From Cryobacterium algoricola (lineage in GTDB: Bacteria > Actinomycetota > Actinomycetes > Actinomycetales > Microbacteriaceae): a stretch of DNA of 64,000 nt. Positions 1 to 7,778 of this stretch are shown piece after piece (the stretch's first letter is position 1; each line of letters opens with the position of its first letter). Below the pieces are notes generated by a model that worked only from the letters and a program-made list of their open reading frames with translations, ran no database searches and was not told where the DNA came from. The DNA lies in NCBI RefSeq assembly GCF_004402485.1, contig NZ_SOFG01000004.1, positions 62,001-126,000 of the forward strand, given 5' to 3'. The position numbers were made by a program, and so were the translations under genes.

Positions 1-533
1 CCGTGGCCGTGCCAGCCGAGTGCCGCGATCCGGCTCGGCAGTTCGTCGTCGTATTCGCCGCTGAGAATCGAATCCACGACGAGGGCCTCGAGGCGAACGT
101 CCCAGAGGCCGCGGGCCTCGGCGGCGCGCGCGTAGACATCCGCCGCCCCGAAGGCGATCTCGCGGGAGTAGAGCAGGATCGCCTCGCGGAGGATCTCGCC
201 GCCGTCCTTGACGCGTTCCTCGACGACCTCGACCGACACCCGGATGAGCTGGAGGGTCTGCTGCAGGCTCACCGAGCGCAACAGCTCCCTCGGGGCGGCA
301 CCGAAGACGTCGGCCGCGATCCACGGAGTGGATTTCGGGTCGTCGAACCACGCGATGAAGGACGTGATGCCCGCCTGGGCGACCAGCCCGACCGAGGATC
401 GCCGCCCTGGCGGCATGTCGCCATACCAGGGCAGCGTGTCCTCGAGTCGTTTCAGGGTCGCTGTGGACAGCTCCCCAGAGATGGTGCGCAACCAGGCGAG
501 CGTCTGTTCCTTCGTCTTAGGTGCCGGGGCCAC
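1..533 (-). CDS. PucR/CdaR-type transcriptional regulator, FasR-like (3' part outside window)
   Basis: The first 177 residues of a protein that runs off the left edge. It starts at a GTG seven bases after the aceE stop, so it is probably cotranscribed with aceE. The visible part is soluble and helical, with segments around WLRTISGEL, GITSFIAWFDDP and LLRSVSLQQTLQLIRVSVEVVEE. This is the N-terminal sensor-like region of the PucR-family regulators that sit between aceE and the fabD-fabH-acpP-fabF cluster in actinobacteria. In Streptomyces the equivalent protein, FasR, activates fatty-acid synthesis genes. The C-terminal helix-turn-helix that would confirm the family lies outside the window. The family call therefore rests on the N-terminal region and on gene order. 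Confidence 0.7.
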   Translation of the reverse strand, partial: MAPAPKTKEQTLAWLRTISGELSTATLKRLEDTLPWYGDMPPGRRSSVGLVAQAGITSFIAWFDDPKSTPWIAADVFGAAPRELLRSVSLQQTLQLIRVSVEVVEERVKDGGEILREAILLYSREIAFGAADVYARAAEARGLWDVRLEALVVDSILSGEYDDELPSRIAALGWHGH

Positions 534-540
534 GGTCGGG

Positions 541-3267
541 TTAGCTCTCGCCCCCGGCGGAGCCCGTTGTGCCCGCGGTCACGTCGTGCAGCTGGTACTT
601 CTCGATGGCCTGGCCGACGACCGCCCTGTCGATCTCGCCACGGCGGGCGAGCATCTCGAGGGTGCGGACCACCATGGACGGTCCGTCGATCTTGAAGAAC
701 CGACGGGCGGCAGGACGGGTGTCCGAGAAGCCGAAGCCGTCCGCTCCGAGGGTGGCGAAATCGCCGGGGATGAACTGACGGATCTGGTCGGGCACGGCGT
801 GCATGAAGTCACTGACCGCGATGAACGGGCCGGCGGCTCCTGCGAGCTTCTTCGTGACGTACGGCACGAGGGGGCCCTGATCGGGGTTGAGGAAGTTGTG
901 CTCCTCAGCCCGCATGCCGTCCCTGCGCAGTTCGGCCCAGGACGTGACGGACCAGACATCGGCCGAGACTCCCCAGTCGGACGCGAGCAGGGCCTGCGCC
1001 TCGAGCGCCCACGGCACCGCGACGCCGGACGCCAGGAGCTGCGCCTTCGGTCCGGTGACCTGCGAGTGGTTGATCCGGTGGATGCCGTGCACGATGCCGT
1101 CGACGTCGACCTCTTCGGGCTCGGCCGGCTGCACGGCCGGCTCGTTGTACACGGTGATGTAGTACATGACGTTCGGGTCGTCGTGAAGTCCGCCGTACAT
1201 CCGCTCGAGACCGGAACGCACGATGTGCGCGATCTCGTACCCGTACGCAGGGTCGTAGGACACGACGGCGGGGTTGGTGGATGCGAGGAGGGGCGAGTGG
1301 CCGTCGGCGTGCTGCAGTCCCTCACCGGTCAGGGTCGTGCGACCGGCGGTCGCTCCGATCATGAAGCCGCGGGCCATCTGGTCCCCGGCGGCCCACATAG
1401 CGTCTCCGGTGCGCTGGAATCCGAACATCGAGTAGAACACGTAGATCGGGATGAGCGGCTCACCCTGCGTGGCGTAGGACGTTCCGACGTTCGTGAACGC
1501 GGCCATCGCGCCGGCCTCGTTGATGCCGACGTGCAGGATCTGGCCCTGCGGGCTCTCCTTGTACGCGAGCAGCTGGGCGTGGTCGACGGACGTGTACTGC
1601 TGGCCGTTCGGGTTGTAGATCTTCGCGTTCGGGAAGAACGCGTCGATTCCGAAGGTGCGGGCCTCGTCGGGGATGATCGGGACGATGCGGTTTCCGAAGT
1701 CCTTGGCGCGCAGCAACTCCTTGAGCAGGCGGACGAACGCCATCGTCGTGGCGATCTCCTGCGTTCCGGAGCCCTTCAGGGTCGGCGCGTATGTCGAGTC
1801 CTGCGGCAGGTTCACCTGGGTGTACTTGCTCCGGCGTTCCGGAACGTAGCCGCCGAGGGCGCGGCGACGTTCGTGCAGGTACTGGATCGCCTCGTCGTTC
1901 TCGTCCGGACGGTAGTACGGCGGGAGGTAGGGGTTCTCCTCGAGCTGGGCATCCGTGATCGGCATGTGGGTGCTGTCACGGAAGGTCTTCAGGTTCTCGA
2001 GGGTGAACTTCTTCATCTGGTGGGTCGCGTTGCGGCCCTCGAAGCTCGGGCCGAGGGCGTAACCCTTGACGGTCTTCGCGAGGATGACGGTCGGCTGGCC
2101 CTTGTGCTCCGATGCGGCCTTGAACGCGGCGTACACCTTGCGGTAGTCGTGGCCGCCACGCTTGAGGTTCCAGATCTCGTCGTCGGTGTAGCCTTCGACG
2201 AGCTTCAGGGCGCGCGGGTCGCGGCCGAAGAAGTGCTCGCGCACGTATGCGCCGCTCTCGGCCTTGTAGGTCTGGTAGTCGCCGTCGGGGGTGACGTTCA
2301 TCAGGTTGAGCAGGGCGCCGTCGACGTCGCGGGAGAGCAGGTCGTCCCACTCGCGGCCCCAGACGACCTTGATGACGTTCCAGCCTGCGCCGCGGAAGAA
2401 GCTCTCGAGCTCCTGGATGATCTTTCCATTTCCGCGGACCGGTCCGTCGAGGCGCTGCAGGTTGCAGTTGATGATGAAGTTGAGGTTGTCGAGGCCCTCG
2501 TTCGCGGCGACCTGGAGCTGGCCGCGGCTTTCGACCTCGTCCATCTCGCCGTCGCCGAGGAACGCCCAGACCTGCTGGTCGCTGGCGTCCTTGATCCCCC
2601 GGTTGGTGAGGTACCGGTTGGTCTGCGCCTGGTAGATGGCGTTGATCGGGCCGAGGCCCATCGACACCGTCGGGAACTGCCAGAACTCCGGCATCAGGCG
2701 CGGGTGCGGGTAGGAGGACAGCCCCTGCGGCGCGTGCGACTTCTCCTGGCGGAAGCCGTCGAGCTGGTTCGCGCTCAGCCGGCCCTCGAGGAAGGCACGC
2801 GCGTAGGTGCCGGGGGAGGCGTGGCCCTGGATGAAGATCTGGTCGCCGCCGCCCGGGTGGTCCTGGCCGCGGAAGAAGTGGTTGAAGCCGACCTCGTACA
2901 GGGCAGCGGATGACGCGTAGGTCGAGATGTGTCCGCCGACGGAGATCCCGGGGCGCTGAGCGCGGTGCACGAGCACGGCTGCGTTCCAACGGATCCAGGC
3001 GCGGTAGCGGCGCTCGATGTCTTCATCGCCGGGGAAGTCCGGCTCGTTTCCGGCCGCGATCGTGTTGATGTAGTCCGTGGTGGGCACCATGGGGACGCCC
3101 AGGTGCAGTTCCTTGGATCGTTTGAGCAGGCTCAGCATGATCTCGCGGCCGCGCTCGTGTCCCTGGGCGGCCACGAGGGCGTCCAGAGATTCGGACCACT
3201 CTTTCGTCTCTTCCGGATCCGCATCCGTGCTGTTCACCGAGTATGGGTCCTGGTCGTTGACAGTCAC
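541..3267 (-). CDS. aceE: Pyruvate dehydrogenase E1 component, homodimeric type
   Basis: This is the thiamine-diphosphate enzyme that decarboxylates pyruvate and acetylates the lipoyl group of E2. The 908-residue length fits the single-chain E1p of proteobacteria and actinobacteria. The ThDP/Mg site is visible as GDGEMDE near residue 238, followed by the [11 protein letters not shown] segment. The start is placed at the GTG 3265-3267, because AGAGAGG lies six bases upstream of it; a GTG eight codons earlier has no ribosome site. The matching E2 and E3 subunits are not adjacent: an E2 (sucB-type) and lpdA lie at 25-28 kb. The regulator gene downstream is probably in the same transcript. An inverted repeat at 3326-3358 lies in the upstream region. 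Confidence 0.97.
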   Translation of the reverse strand: MTVNDQDPYSVNSTDADPEETKEWSESLDALVAAQGHERGREIMLSLLKRSKELHLGVPMVPTTDYINTIAAGNEPDFPGDEDIERRYRAWIRWNAAVLVHRAQRPGISVGGHISTYASSAALYEVGFNHFFRGQDHPGGGDQIFIQGHASPGTYARAFLEGRLSANQLDGFRQEKSHAPQGLSSYPHPRLMPEFWQFPTVSMGLGPINAIYQAQTNRYLTNRGIKDASDQQVWAFLGDGEMDEVESRGQLQVAANEGLDNLNFIINCNLQRLDGPVRGNGKIIQELESFFRGAGWNVIKVVWGREWDDLLSRDVDGALLNLMNVTPDGDYQTYKAESGAYVREHFFGRDPRALKLVEGYTDDEIWNLKRGGHDYRKVYAAFKAASEHKGQPTVILAKTVKGYALGPSFEGRNATHQMKKFTLENLKTFRDSTHMPITDAQLEENPYLPPYYRPDENDEAIQYLHERRRALGGYVPERRSKYTQVNLPQDSTYAPTLKGSGTQEIATTMAFVRLLKELLRAKDFGNRIVPIIPDEARTFGIDAFFPNAKIYNPNGQQYTSVDHAQLLAYKESPQGQILHVGINEAGAMAAFTNVGTSYATQGEPLIPIYVFYSMFGFQRTGDAMWAAGDQMARGFMIGATAGRTTLTGEGLQHADGHSPLLASTNPAVVSYDPAYGYEIAHIVRSGLERMYGGLHDDPNVMYYITVYNEPAVQPAEPEEVDVDGIVHGIHRINHSQVTGPKAQLLASGVAVPWALEAQALLASDWGVSADVWSVTSWAELRRDGMRAEEHNFLNPDQGPLVPYVTKKLAGAAGPFIAVSDFMHAVPDQIRQFIPGDFATLGADGFGFSDTRPAARRFFKIDGPSMVVRTLEMLARRGEIDRAVVGQAIEKYQLHDVTAGTTGSAGGES

Positions 3268-3325
3268 AGTCGACCTCTCTCTATCGGGCACGGTCGTGTG
3301 ATACGCGACTGTGCCTGGTTAGGCG

Positions 3326-3358
3326 TGCCGCAAAGCGGTCCCTGTGGACCGCTGGCAC
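3326..3358. promoter_or_regulatory. Inverted repeat in the aceE / peroxiredoxin divergent intergenic region
   Basis: The arms AGCGGTCC (3334-3341) and GGACCGCT (3346-3353) pair perfectly around a 4-nt loop. Outer GTGCC and GGCAC arms extend the pairing past a small bulge. It lies about 60 bp upstream of the aceE start in a 245-bp divergent gap. It could be an operator or a leader hairpin of the aceE mRNA. No regulator can be assigned from the sequence. Confidence 0.4.
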
Positions 3359-3512
3359 CACGCCAGCCTACAGATTCCAGCTGTGCGCCGCGCACGCTCG
3401 GCAGCTTCTGGGCCAACGCTGTCAGCGAAAGATTTGTCTAGGTTTCCCCCCTCTCCGGGGCTAGGCTGTTCCGGCGCTTGCCACTGGTGGTTGACGCAGG
3501 AAAGGACGCACT

Positions 3513-3980
3513 ATGGCTCTGGAGAACGACACCCAGGCACCCGACTTCGAACTGGTCAACCAGTACGGCGAGCACATCCAGCTCAGCCAGTACCGCGGTG
3601 ACAAATCGGTGGCACTGGTCTTCTTCCCTCTCGCGTTCTCGGGAATCTGCAGCGGGGAGTTGTGCACCCTTCGCGACAACCTGAGCCTGTTCGAGAACAG
3701 CGGTGTCGAACTCCTCGGTATCTCGGTGGACTCTCGCCATGCCCTGCGCGCGTGGGGTGAGCAGGAGAACTACGGCTTCAACCTCCTCGCCGACTTCTGG
3801 CCGCACGGGGCCGTCGCCAAGGAATACGGCGTCTTCCTCGAGGAGAAGGGGTTCTCCAACCGCGCCACCTTCCTGATCGACCCGAACGGCATCATCCGGG
3901 CGAGCTTCATCACGGCCCCCGGCGAGGCTCGTTCGCTCGAGGCCTACCGCGCCGCGATCGGTGAACTGCAGCCTGCGTGA
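3513..3980 (+). CDS. ahpE: Peroxiredoxin, AhpE-like
   Basis: A cytoplasmic thiol peroxidase that reduces H2O2 and organic hydroperoxides. It has 155 residues and a single thioredoxin-like fold of the AhpC/TSA superfamily. The active-site segment is PLAFSGICSGELC, giving the peroxidatic cysteine C46 and a second cysteine C51. This matches the AhpE subgroup (P-x-x-F-[ST]-G-[IV]-C-[ST]-G-E-L-C). A conserved arginine is expected in the NRATFLIDPNG region. The ATG is preceded by AGGAAAGGA at good spacing. It is divergent from aceE and the tRNA-Val gene lies downstream. Confidence 0.93.
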   Translation: MALENDTQAPDFELVNQYGEHIQLSQYRGDKSVALVFFPLAFSGICSGELCTLRDNLSLFENSGVELLGISVDSRHALRAWGEQENYGFNLLADFWPHGAVAKEYGVFLEEKGFSNRATFLIDPNGIIRASFITAPGEARSLEAYRAAIGELQPA

Positions 3981-4007
3981 CCAGATCGGCGATGCCACCG
4001 GTATAGT
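3978..4007 (+). promoter_or_regulatory. Promoter of the tRNA-Val gene
   Basis: TGACCA (3978-3983) and TATAGT (4002-4007) are separated by 18 bp and lie 37 bp before the mature tRNA 5' end. The -35 overlaps the stop codon of the peroxiredoxin gene. Confidence 0.6.
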
Positions 4008-4043
4008 GGTGTCGGTTCCACCCCGGCGGGAGTCGATTCCCAG

Positions 4044-4119
4044 GGGCCTTTAGCTCAGTTGGTAGAGCGCCACGTTTACACCGTGGATGTCATCGGTTCG
4101 AGCCCGGTAGGGCCCACCA
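4044..4119 (+). tRNA. tRNA-Val (UAC)
   Basis: The cloverleaf folds fully by eye. The acceptor is GGGCCTT with AGGGCCC (one G-U pair), the D arm is GCTC/GAGC, and the anticodon stem is CCACG/CGTGG. The anticodon loop TTTACAC gives anticodon UAC, and the T arm carries TTCGAGC. The discriminator A and the CCA end are encoded. Total length is 76 nt. Confidence 0.97.
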
Positions 4120-4209
4120 GCAAGTACGACGAGGTGCACTCATCAGCTCGTGGGTGGGCGTGAGAGCGAAATCCCGGTGGGGACAGCATTTGGCTGCACG
4201 GGCTACGCT

Positions 4210-4242
4210 GGGAGTAATTTGGCCGGTCATGCCGGTACTCCC
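4210..4242 (+). repeat. Imperfect hairpin upstream of the first GAF-ANTAR gene
   Basis: GGGAGTA (4210-4216) pairs with TACTCCC (4236-4242). An inner CCGG (4223-4226) pairs with CCGG (4232-4235) around a 5-nt loop, leaving a 6-nt bulge on the 5' side. It lies in the 250-bp stretch between the tRNA and the GAF-ANTAR gene, which otherwise shows nothing recognisable. It does not have the paired hexanucleotide loops of known ANTAR targets. Confidence 0.35.
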
Positions 4243-4370
4243 GTGTGAACCGGTCGCTCCTTCCAGAGCCGAAAGGTCGTGTGTACCCGTGTTCTTCTTG
4301 TGGAGTGATCTGCACCGGCACACGCTGGCCACCCCGTACGAACCGATTCCGGGTGCGAAGGACCTGTCCC

Positions 4371-5126
4371 GTGTTTCCCGTTAGTCGCGAGGTATTCGAC
4401 ACGGCCGCCCGGGAGCTCGAGGCCTGGGACGACTCTGGCACCGAGCTCTGCGCCCCTTTCCTCAGGGTTCTCCCCATCGACGGTGCCTCGATCTCCACCC
4501 TGGGTGCCCCGTTCGGCACTGAGACGATCAGCGCGAGCGACGCGTTCGCCGCGCGAATCGACGAGCTCCAGTTCGATCTCGGCGAGGGGCCGTGCTGGAG
4601 GGCGCTGGCGACCCGGCTCCCGGTCCTCTCTCCGAATATCCGGATCGAGCCGAATCCGGCTTGGCCGATGTTCCGCGCGGCGCTCGACGAGACGGATGTC
4701 GGGGGACTGTTCGCCTTCCCCCTCGCCATCGGGACGCTCGAGATCGGCGCCGTCGACCTCTACTCGTCCACCGCCGGCCCGTTGCCGCCAGAGGCCGTCG
4801 ACGATGCGATTCAACTCGCGGATATCGTGGCACGGGTGGTGTTGCGCAGGGCGCTCCGAGACAACGTCTCCGCCGAGCACGATCCATACGGGACGGGCAT
4901 CGCGGGACCGAATCCGGCCGTCCCGACGGAGGAGGAGGCGGAGGGTTTCTCGCGCCGCGTGATCCACCAGGCGACGGGCATGATCCTCGCCCAGCTCGAT
5001 CTGTCCGCTGCGGATGCGCTGCTGCTGCTCCGCGGTTACGCTTTCTCGAACGGACGATCGGTGCGGTCTGTCGCGCACGATGTGGTCGCCCGGAAATTAG
5101 ATTTCTCGACTGTTCTCTCACCTTAG
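4371..5126 (+). CDS. GAF and ANTAR domain protein (putative RNA-binding antiterminator)
   Basis: A 251-residue protein with an N-terminal GAF sensor domain (roughly residues 15-150, including LGEGPCWRAL and IGTLEIGAVDLY) and a C-terminal ANTAR domain (about 190-245). The ANTAR signature is VIHQATGMILAQLDLSAADA followed by LLLLRGYAFSNGRSV. ANTAR domains bind hairpins in nascent RNA and block termination, and GAF domains sense small ligands or redox state. The GTG start is chosen because GAAGGA lies eight bases before it; the frame stays open 42 codons upstream without a ribosome site. The next gene begins nine bases after the stop and has the same architecture, so the two form an operon. The ligand and RNA targets are unknown. 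Confidence 0.85.
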   Translation: MFPVSREVFDTAARELEAWDDSGTELCAPFLRVLPIDGASISTLGAPFGTETISASDAFAARIDELQFDLGEGPCWRALATRLPVLSPNIRIEPNPAWPMFRAALDETDVGGLFAFPLAIGTLEIGAVDLYSSTAGPLPPEAVDDAIQLADIVARVVLRRALRDNVSAEHDPYGTGIAGPNPAVPTEEEAEGFSRRVIHQATGMILAQLDLSAADALLLLRGYAFSNGRSVRSVAHDVVARKLDFSTVLSP

Positions 5127-5135
5127 GATTACATT

Positions 5136-5849
5136 ATGGTCACACAATCCCGGGAGGGTCAGCTCGTCGAGACCTTCGTCACGCTGGCCGACACGCTCGT
5201 CGTCGGCTATGACGTCGTCGACCTCCTGCAGACCCTCGTCGAGCGTTGTGCGCTCCTGTTCGGGGCATCGGCCGTGGGTATCATCCTCTCGGCCGGAGAC
5301 GGCGACTTCGAGGTCGTCGCCTCCACCAACGAGCGCACGCGACTGGTCGAAATCCTCCAGCTGCGAGCGGGCGCCGGTCCCTGCGTCGAATGCGTGATGA
5401 CCGGGGCCGCTGTCGCCATTCCCGACCTCGACGTCGTGGCCCCGAAATGGCCGAGCTTCCGGGCGGGCGCACTCGAACAGGGATTCCTCTCGATGCACGC
5501 CGTTCCCCTGCACCTGCGGGCGACGACCATCGGATCACTCAATCTCTTCTGGGACCGCCTCGGCGGCCTCGGCGCCGAAGACCTGCGCACGGTCCAGGCC
5601 CTCGCGGACACGGCGACGATCGGAATCCTGCAGGAACGCGCGATTCGCGAGAGCGACATCGCGCGAGCGCAACTGCAGCACGCGCTCAACAGCCGCATCG
5701 TGATCGAACAGGCCAAAGGCGTCATCGCGTTCATGCACAACGTCGACATGAACGAGGCGTTCACGATGCTTCGAGGGCACGCCAGGAACCACAGCCGGCC
5801 GCTCGTAGAAGTGGCCGCGGCCGTGGTCGATCGAACCCTTCGCCTCTGA
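5136..5849 (+). CDS. GAF and ANTAR domain protein (second of a tandem pair)
   Basis: 237 residues: a GAF domain (about 15-165, with RAGAGPCVECVMTG and LHLRATTIGSLNLFWDR), then an ANTAR domain (about 175-235). The ANTAR core is RIVIEQAKGVIAFMHNVDMN followed by EAFTMLRGHARNHSRPL. The Shine-Dalgarno sequence TTAGGA overlaps the TAG stop of the preceding gene, so translation of the two is probably coupled. The pair may act as a heterodimer or sense two signals. It is divergent enough from the first copy to be an old duplication rather than a recent one. A separate promoter follows for the next gene. Confidence 0.87.
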   Translation: MVTQSREGQLVETFVTLADTLVVGYDVVDLLQTLVERCALLFGASAVGIILSAGDGDFEVVASTNERTRLVEILQLRAGAGPCVECVMTGAAVAIPDLDVVAPKWPSFRAGALEQGFLSMHAVPLHLRATTIGSLNLFWDRLGGLGAEDLRTVQALADTATIGILQERAIRESDIARAQLQHALNSRIVIEQAKGVIAFMHNVDMNEAFTMLRGHARNHSRPLVEVAAAVVDRTLRL

Positions 5850-5867
5850 ACCCGATCTGCATATACT
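5839..5867 (+). promoter_or_regulatory. Promoter of the 112-residue orphan gene
   Basis: TTCGCC (5839-5844) and TATACT (5862-5867) are separated by 17 bp. They lie at the end of the second GAF-ANTAR gene, with the -35 inside it, and leave a leader of about 55 nt before the ATG at 5929. Confidence 0.55.
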
Positions 5868-5928
5868 GGGATTGCGCCCCGGACCCTGGCTGCACACGGA
5901 CATTTCACTGAGCCAGTGAGGGAAGACG

Positions 5929-6267
5929 ATGAAGCGCATATTCCACGCCGGGGGATCCGTCGTAACCGGGAGTGACCTTGCCGATGCGGTCATGCAGTAT
6001 GCCGAAAGACTCAGTACCCGCGGCCAGGTCGAGGTGGTGGACATTCCCGTCCTCGGCGACAGCGGTCAGGTGGGGCGCGCCCAGTTCCTGATCGGTGCGG
6101 CGAGCCAGCTGACGAGCGTCACGTCTCCGGCCGGTTTCCGCGAACTCGTCGACCTCGACATCACCGCGGGCCTGCGCAGGAAAGCACTCGCCCCGATGGC
6201 GGTGCCACAGAGCGGTTGGACCGGCGACGGGCTCGATTCGCCCCAGTTCGACGAATTCGACTACTGA
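5929..6267 (+). CDS. Uncharacterised protein, 112 residues
   Basis: I do not recognise this family. It is a soluble protein with a GSDLADAVMQYAERLSTRGQ helix, a strand-rich VEVVDIPVLGDSGQVGRAQFLIGAASQL segment and an acidic, aromatic tail ending in QFDEFDY. There is no signal peptide or membrane segment. GAGGGAAGA lies just before the ATG. The gene has its own promoter and therefore need not belong to the GAF-ANTAR operon upstream. Its 3' end overlaps the convergent universal stress protein gene by seven bases. The 'GRAQFLIGAASQLTS' core looks like a small alpha/beta binding domain, but no function should be assigned. Confidence 0.75.
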   Translation: MKRIFHAGGSVVTGSDLADAVMQYAERLSTRGQVEVVDIPVLGDSGQVGRAQFLIGAASQLTSVTSPAGFRELVDLDITAGLRRKALAPMAVPQSGWTGDGLDSPQFDEFDY

Positions 6268-7172
6268 ACCCGTCCCGGATGCTCCGTCCCCGCGGGCTGG
6301 TCCCCGCCGGTTCGGCGCGGAATGACCGCGATCGGGCAGGGCAGGTTCAGCAGAACATCGTGGCTCACTGAGCCCAGGATGAGGCTTCCGACGGAGCCGC
6401 GTCCATGAGTGCCGACAACGAGCAGCTCCGCCTCGCGGGACGCATCGACGAGCACGAGGGCGGCCGGCCCGGTGTCGAGGACCTCAACGACGTCGAGTCC
6501 CGGATGCCCGTCCCGGACCCGTTGGGCCGCGGTTGCGAGAACTTCGGCATTGGCTTCACGCAGCGCGTCTACAGGCACCACCGCGCCGAGGTCGATCGCA
6601 ATCGTCATCGGGATCGACCAGGAGTGCACGATCCGGAGGCCGCGCCCCAGCCTGACCGCTTCGCCGGCCGCCCAGTCGAGCGCTTCGGTGCCGGCGAGGT
6701 CATTGTCGAATCCCACGACGACTGGGCCGGTCCGAGGCCGCCACGTCGCCGGAACCACGACGACCGGGCAGTGCGCGTGCGCCGCGAGGCGCAGGGGGAG
6801 TGTCCCGTAGACGGCGCCGGCCAGGAGTCCGGTCTTGTTCGAGCCGATCACCAACAGGTCCGCAGCAGCGGATGCCCTGACCAGCTCCTCGACGGGGACA
6901 CCGTGCCGGATATAGCTCGTCCTGCGGCACCCCGGCGCCCGGCGCTCCACCTCATGGGTGGCTGCCGCGAGCGCGCGTTCGTAGACCGGCTGAAAGGTCA
7001 CCGCGACGTCGCGGGGCGACCACCCCAGTTCGACAACGGTCGTGAGCTCGAGTTCGACCGGTTCCGCGGTTGAATCGCCGGACGATCGCTCGACCCCCCG
7101 GGTTATCGCCCAATCGAGGGCCGCTGCACTGGCCGGTCCGCCGTCAATGGCAACGATCACGTTCTCCGTCAT
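6261..7172 (-). CDS. Universal stress protein, two tandem Usp domains
   Basis: 303 residues in two Usp domains: residues 1-145 (VIVAIDGGPASAAALDWAI ... LLVIGSNKTGLLAG) and about 155-295 (VVVGFDNDLAGTEALDWAA ... VVGTHGRGSVGSLILGSVS). The C-terminal G-x2-G-x9-G-S motif is the ATP-binding signature of this family. Such double-domain proteins are common in actinobacteria and are linked to hypoxia and stationary phase. No Shine-Dalgarno sequence is present. TACACT lies 7 nt before the ATG, consistent with leaderless transcription. Confidence 0.9.
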   Translation of the reverse strand: MTENVIVAIDGGPASAAALDWAITRGVERSSGDSTAEPVELELTTVVELGWSPRDVAVTFQPVYERALAAATHEVERRAPGCRRTSYIRHGVPVEELVRASAAADLLVIGSNKTGLLAGAVYGTLPLRLAAHAHCPVVVVPATWRPRTGPVVVGFDNDLAGTEALDWAAGEAVRLGRGLRIVHSWSIPMTIAIDLGAVVPVDALREANAEVLATAAQRVRDGHPGLDVVEVLDTGPAALVLVDASREAELLVVGTHGRGSVGSLILGSVSHDVLLNLPCPIAVIPRRTGGDQPAGTEHPGRVQ

Positions 7173-7236
7173 GCCCCGCAGTGTACTCTCGGGGCTTCTG
7201 GGGCCCGCCGCCGGACGGCCCGGCTATCATGGCCCG

Positions 7237-7740
7237 ATGACATCGTCACGCATCGGCAGGATCGTTCCTGGTCCCGGCCAGGAATCGGTGTGGGACTACC
7301 CGCGCCCGCCCAGAGTCGAGCCCGTCTCCGAGGAAGTGGTGATCCGGTTCGGTGGGCGCGAGATCGCGCGCACCGCACGCGCAGTCCGGGTGCTCGAGAC
7401 GAGCCATCCGCCCGCGTACTATCTTCCGCCAGAGGCCTTCCTCCCGGGGTCCCTCGTGCCGGCACCCGGCGTATCCGTGTGCGAATACAAGGGGACCGCC
7501 GTGTACCTGACCGTCGTGTCCGGTTCTGCCCGGTCCGTCGGCGCCGCCTGGTCCTACCCTGATCCCGAGCCCGGGTTCGAAGCACTCGCCGGCCGGATCG
7601 CACTCTACCCGGGGCGCATGGATCGATGCACTGTCGACGGCGAGGAGGTCCTCCCGCAGGCCGGATCTTTCTACGGTGGGTGGATCACCTCGCGGGTGGT
7701 CGGGCCGTTCAAAGGCGAGCCGGGCACCCTCGGCTGGTAG
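7237..7740 (+). CDS. DUF427 domain-containing protein
   Basis: 167 residues matching the DUF427 (beta-barrel) family, with the typical VWDYPRPPRVEPV opening, TSHPPAYYLPPEAF and CEYKGTAVYLTV. The C-terminal segment FYGGWITSRVVGPFKGEPGT is also family-like. The biochemical role is unknown. TATCAT lies 6 nt before the ATG and there is no ribosome site, so the message is probably leaderless. Divergent from the universal stress gene. Confidence 0.85.
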   Translation: MTSSRIGRIVPGPGQESVWDYPRPPRVEPVSEEVVIRFGGREIARTARAVRVLETSHPPAYYLPPEAFLPGSLVPAPGVSVCEYKGTAVYLTVVSGSARSVGAAWSYPDPEPGFEALAGRIALYPGRMDRCTVDGEEVLPQAGSFYGGWITSRVVGPFKGEPGTLGW

Positions 7741-7778
7741 GCCTGCCGGGATTTCGGGCATCTGGCTACACTCGGGGC

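Noticed and set aside
208-2913. Long plus-strand frames opposite aceE
   Set aside because: Pure shadow of the aceE codon pattern; the aceE frame has full thiamine-enzyme motifs.
3434-3467. Promoter TTGTCT...TAGGCT before the peroxiredoxin gene
   Set aside because: Spacer would be 22 bp, too long for a sigma-70-type promoter.
4210-4242. ANTAR target RNA
   Set aside because: The hairpin does not show the two small stems with hexanucleotide loops (A1, G4) of known ANTAR sites.
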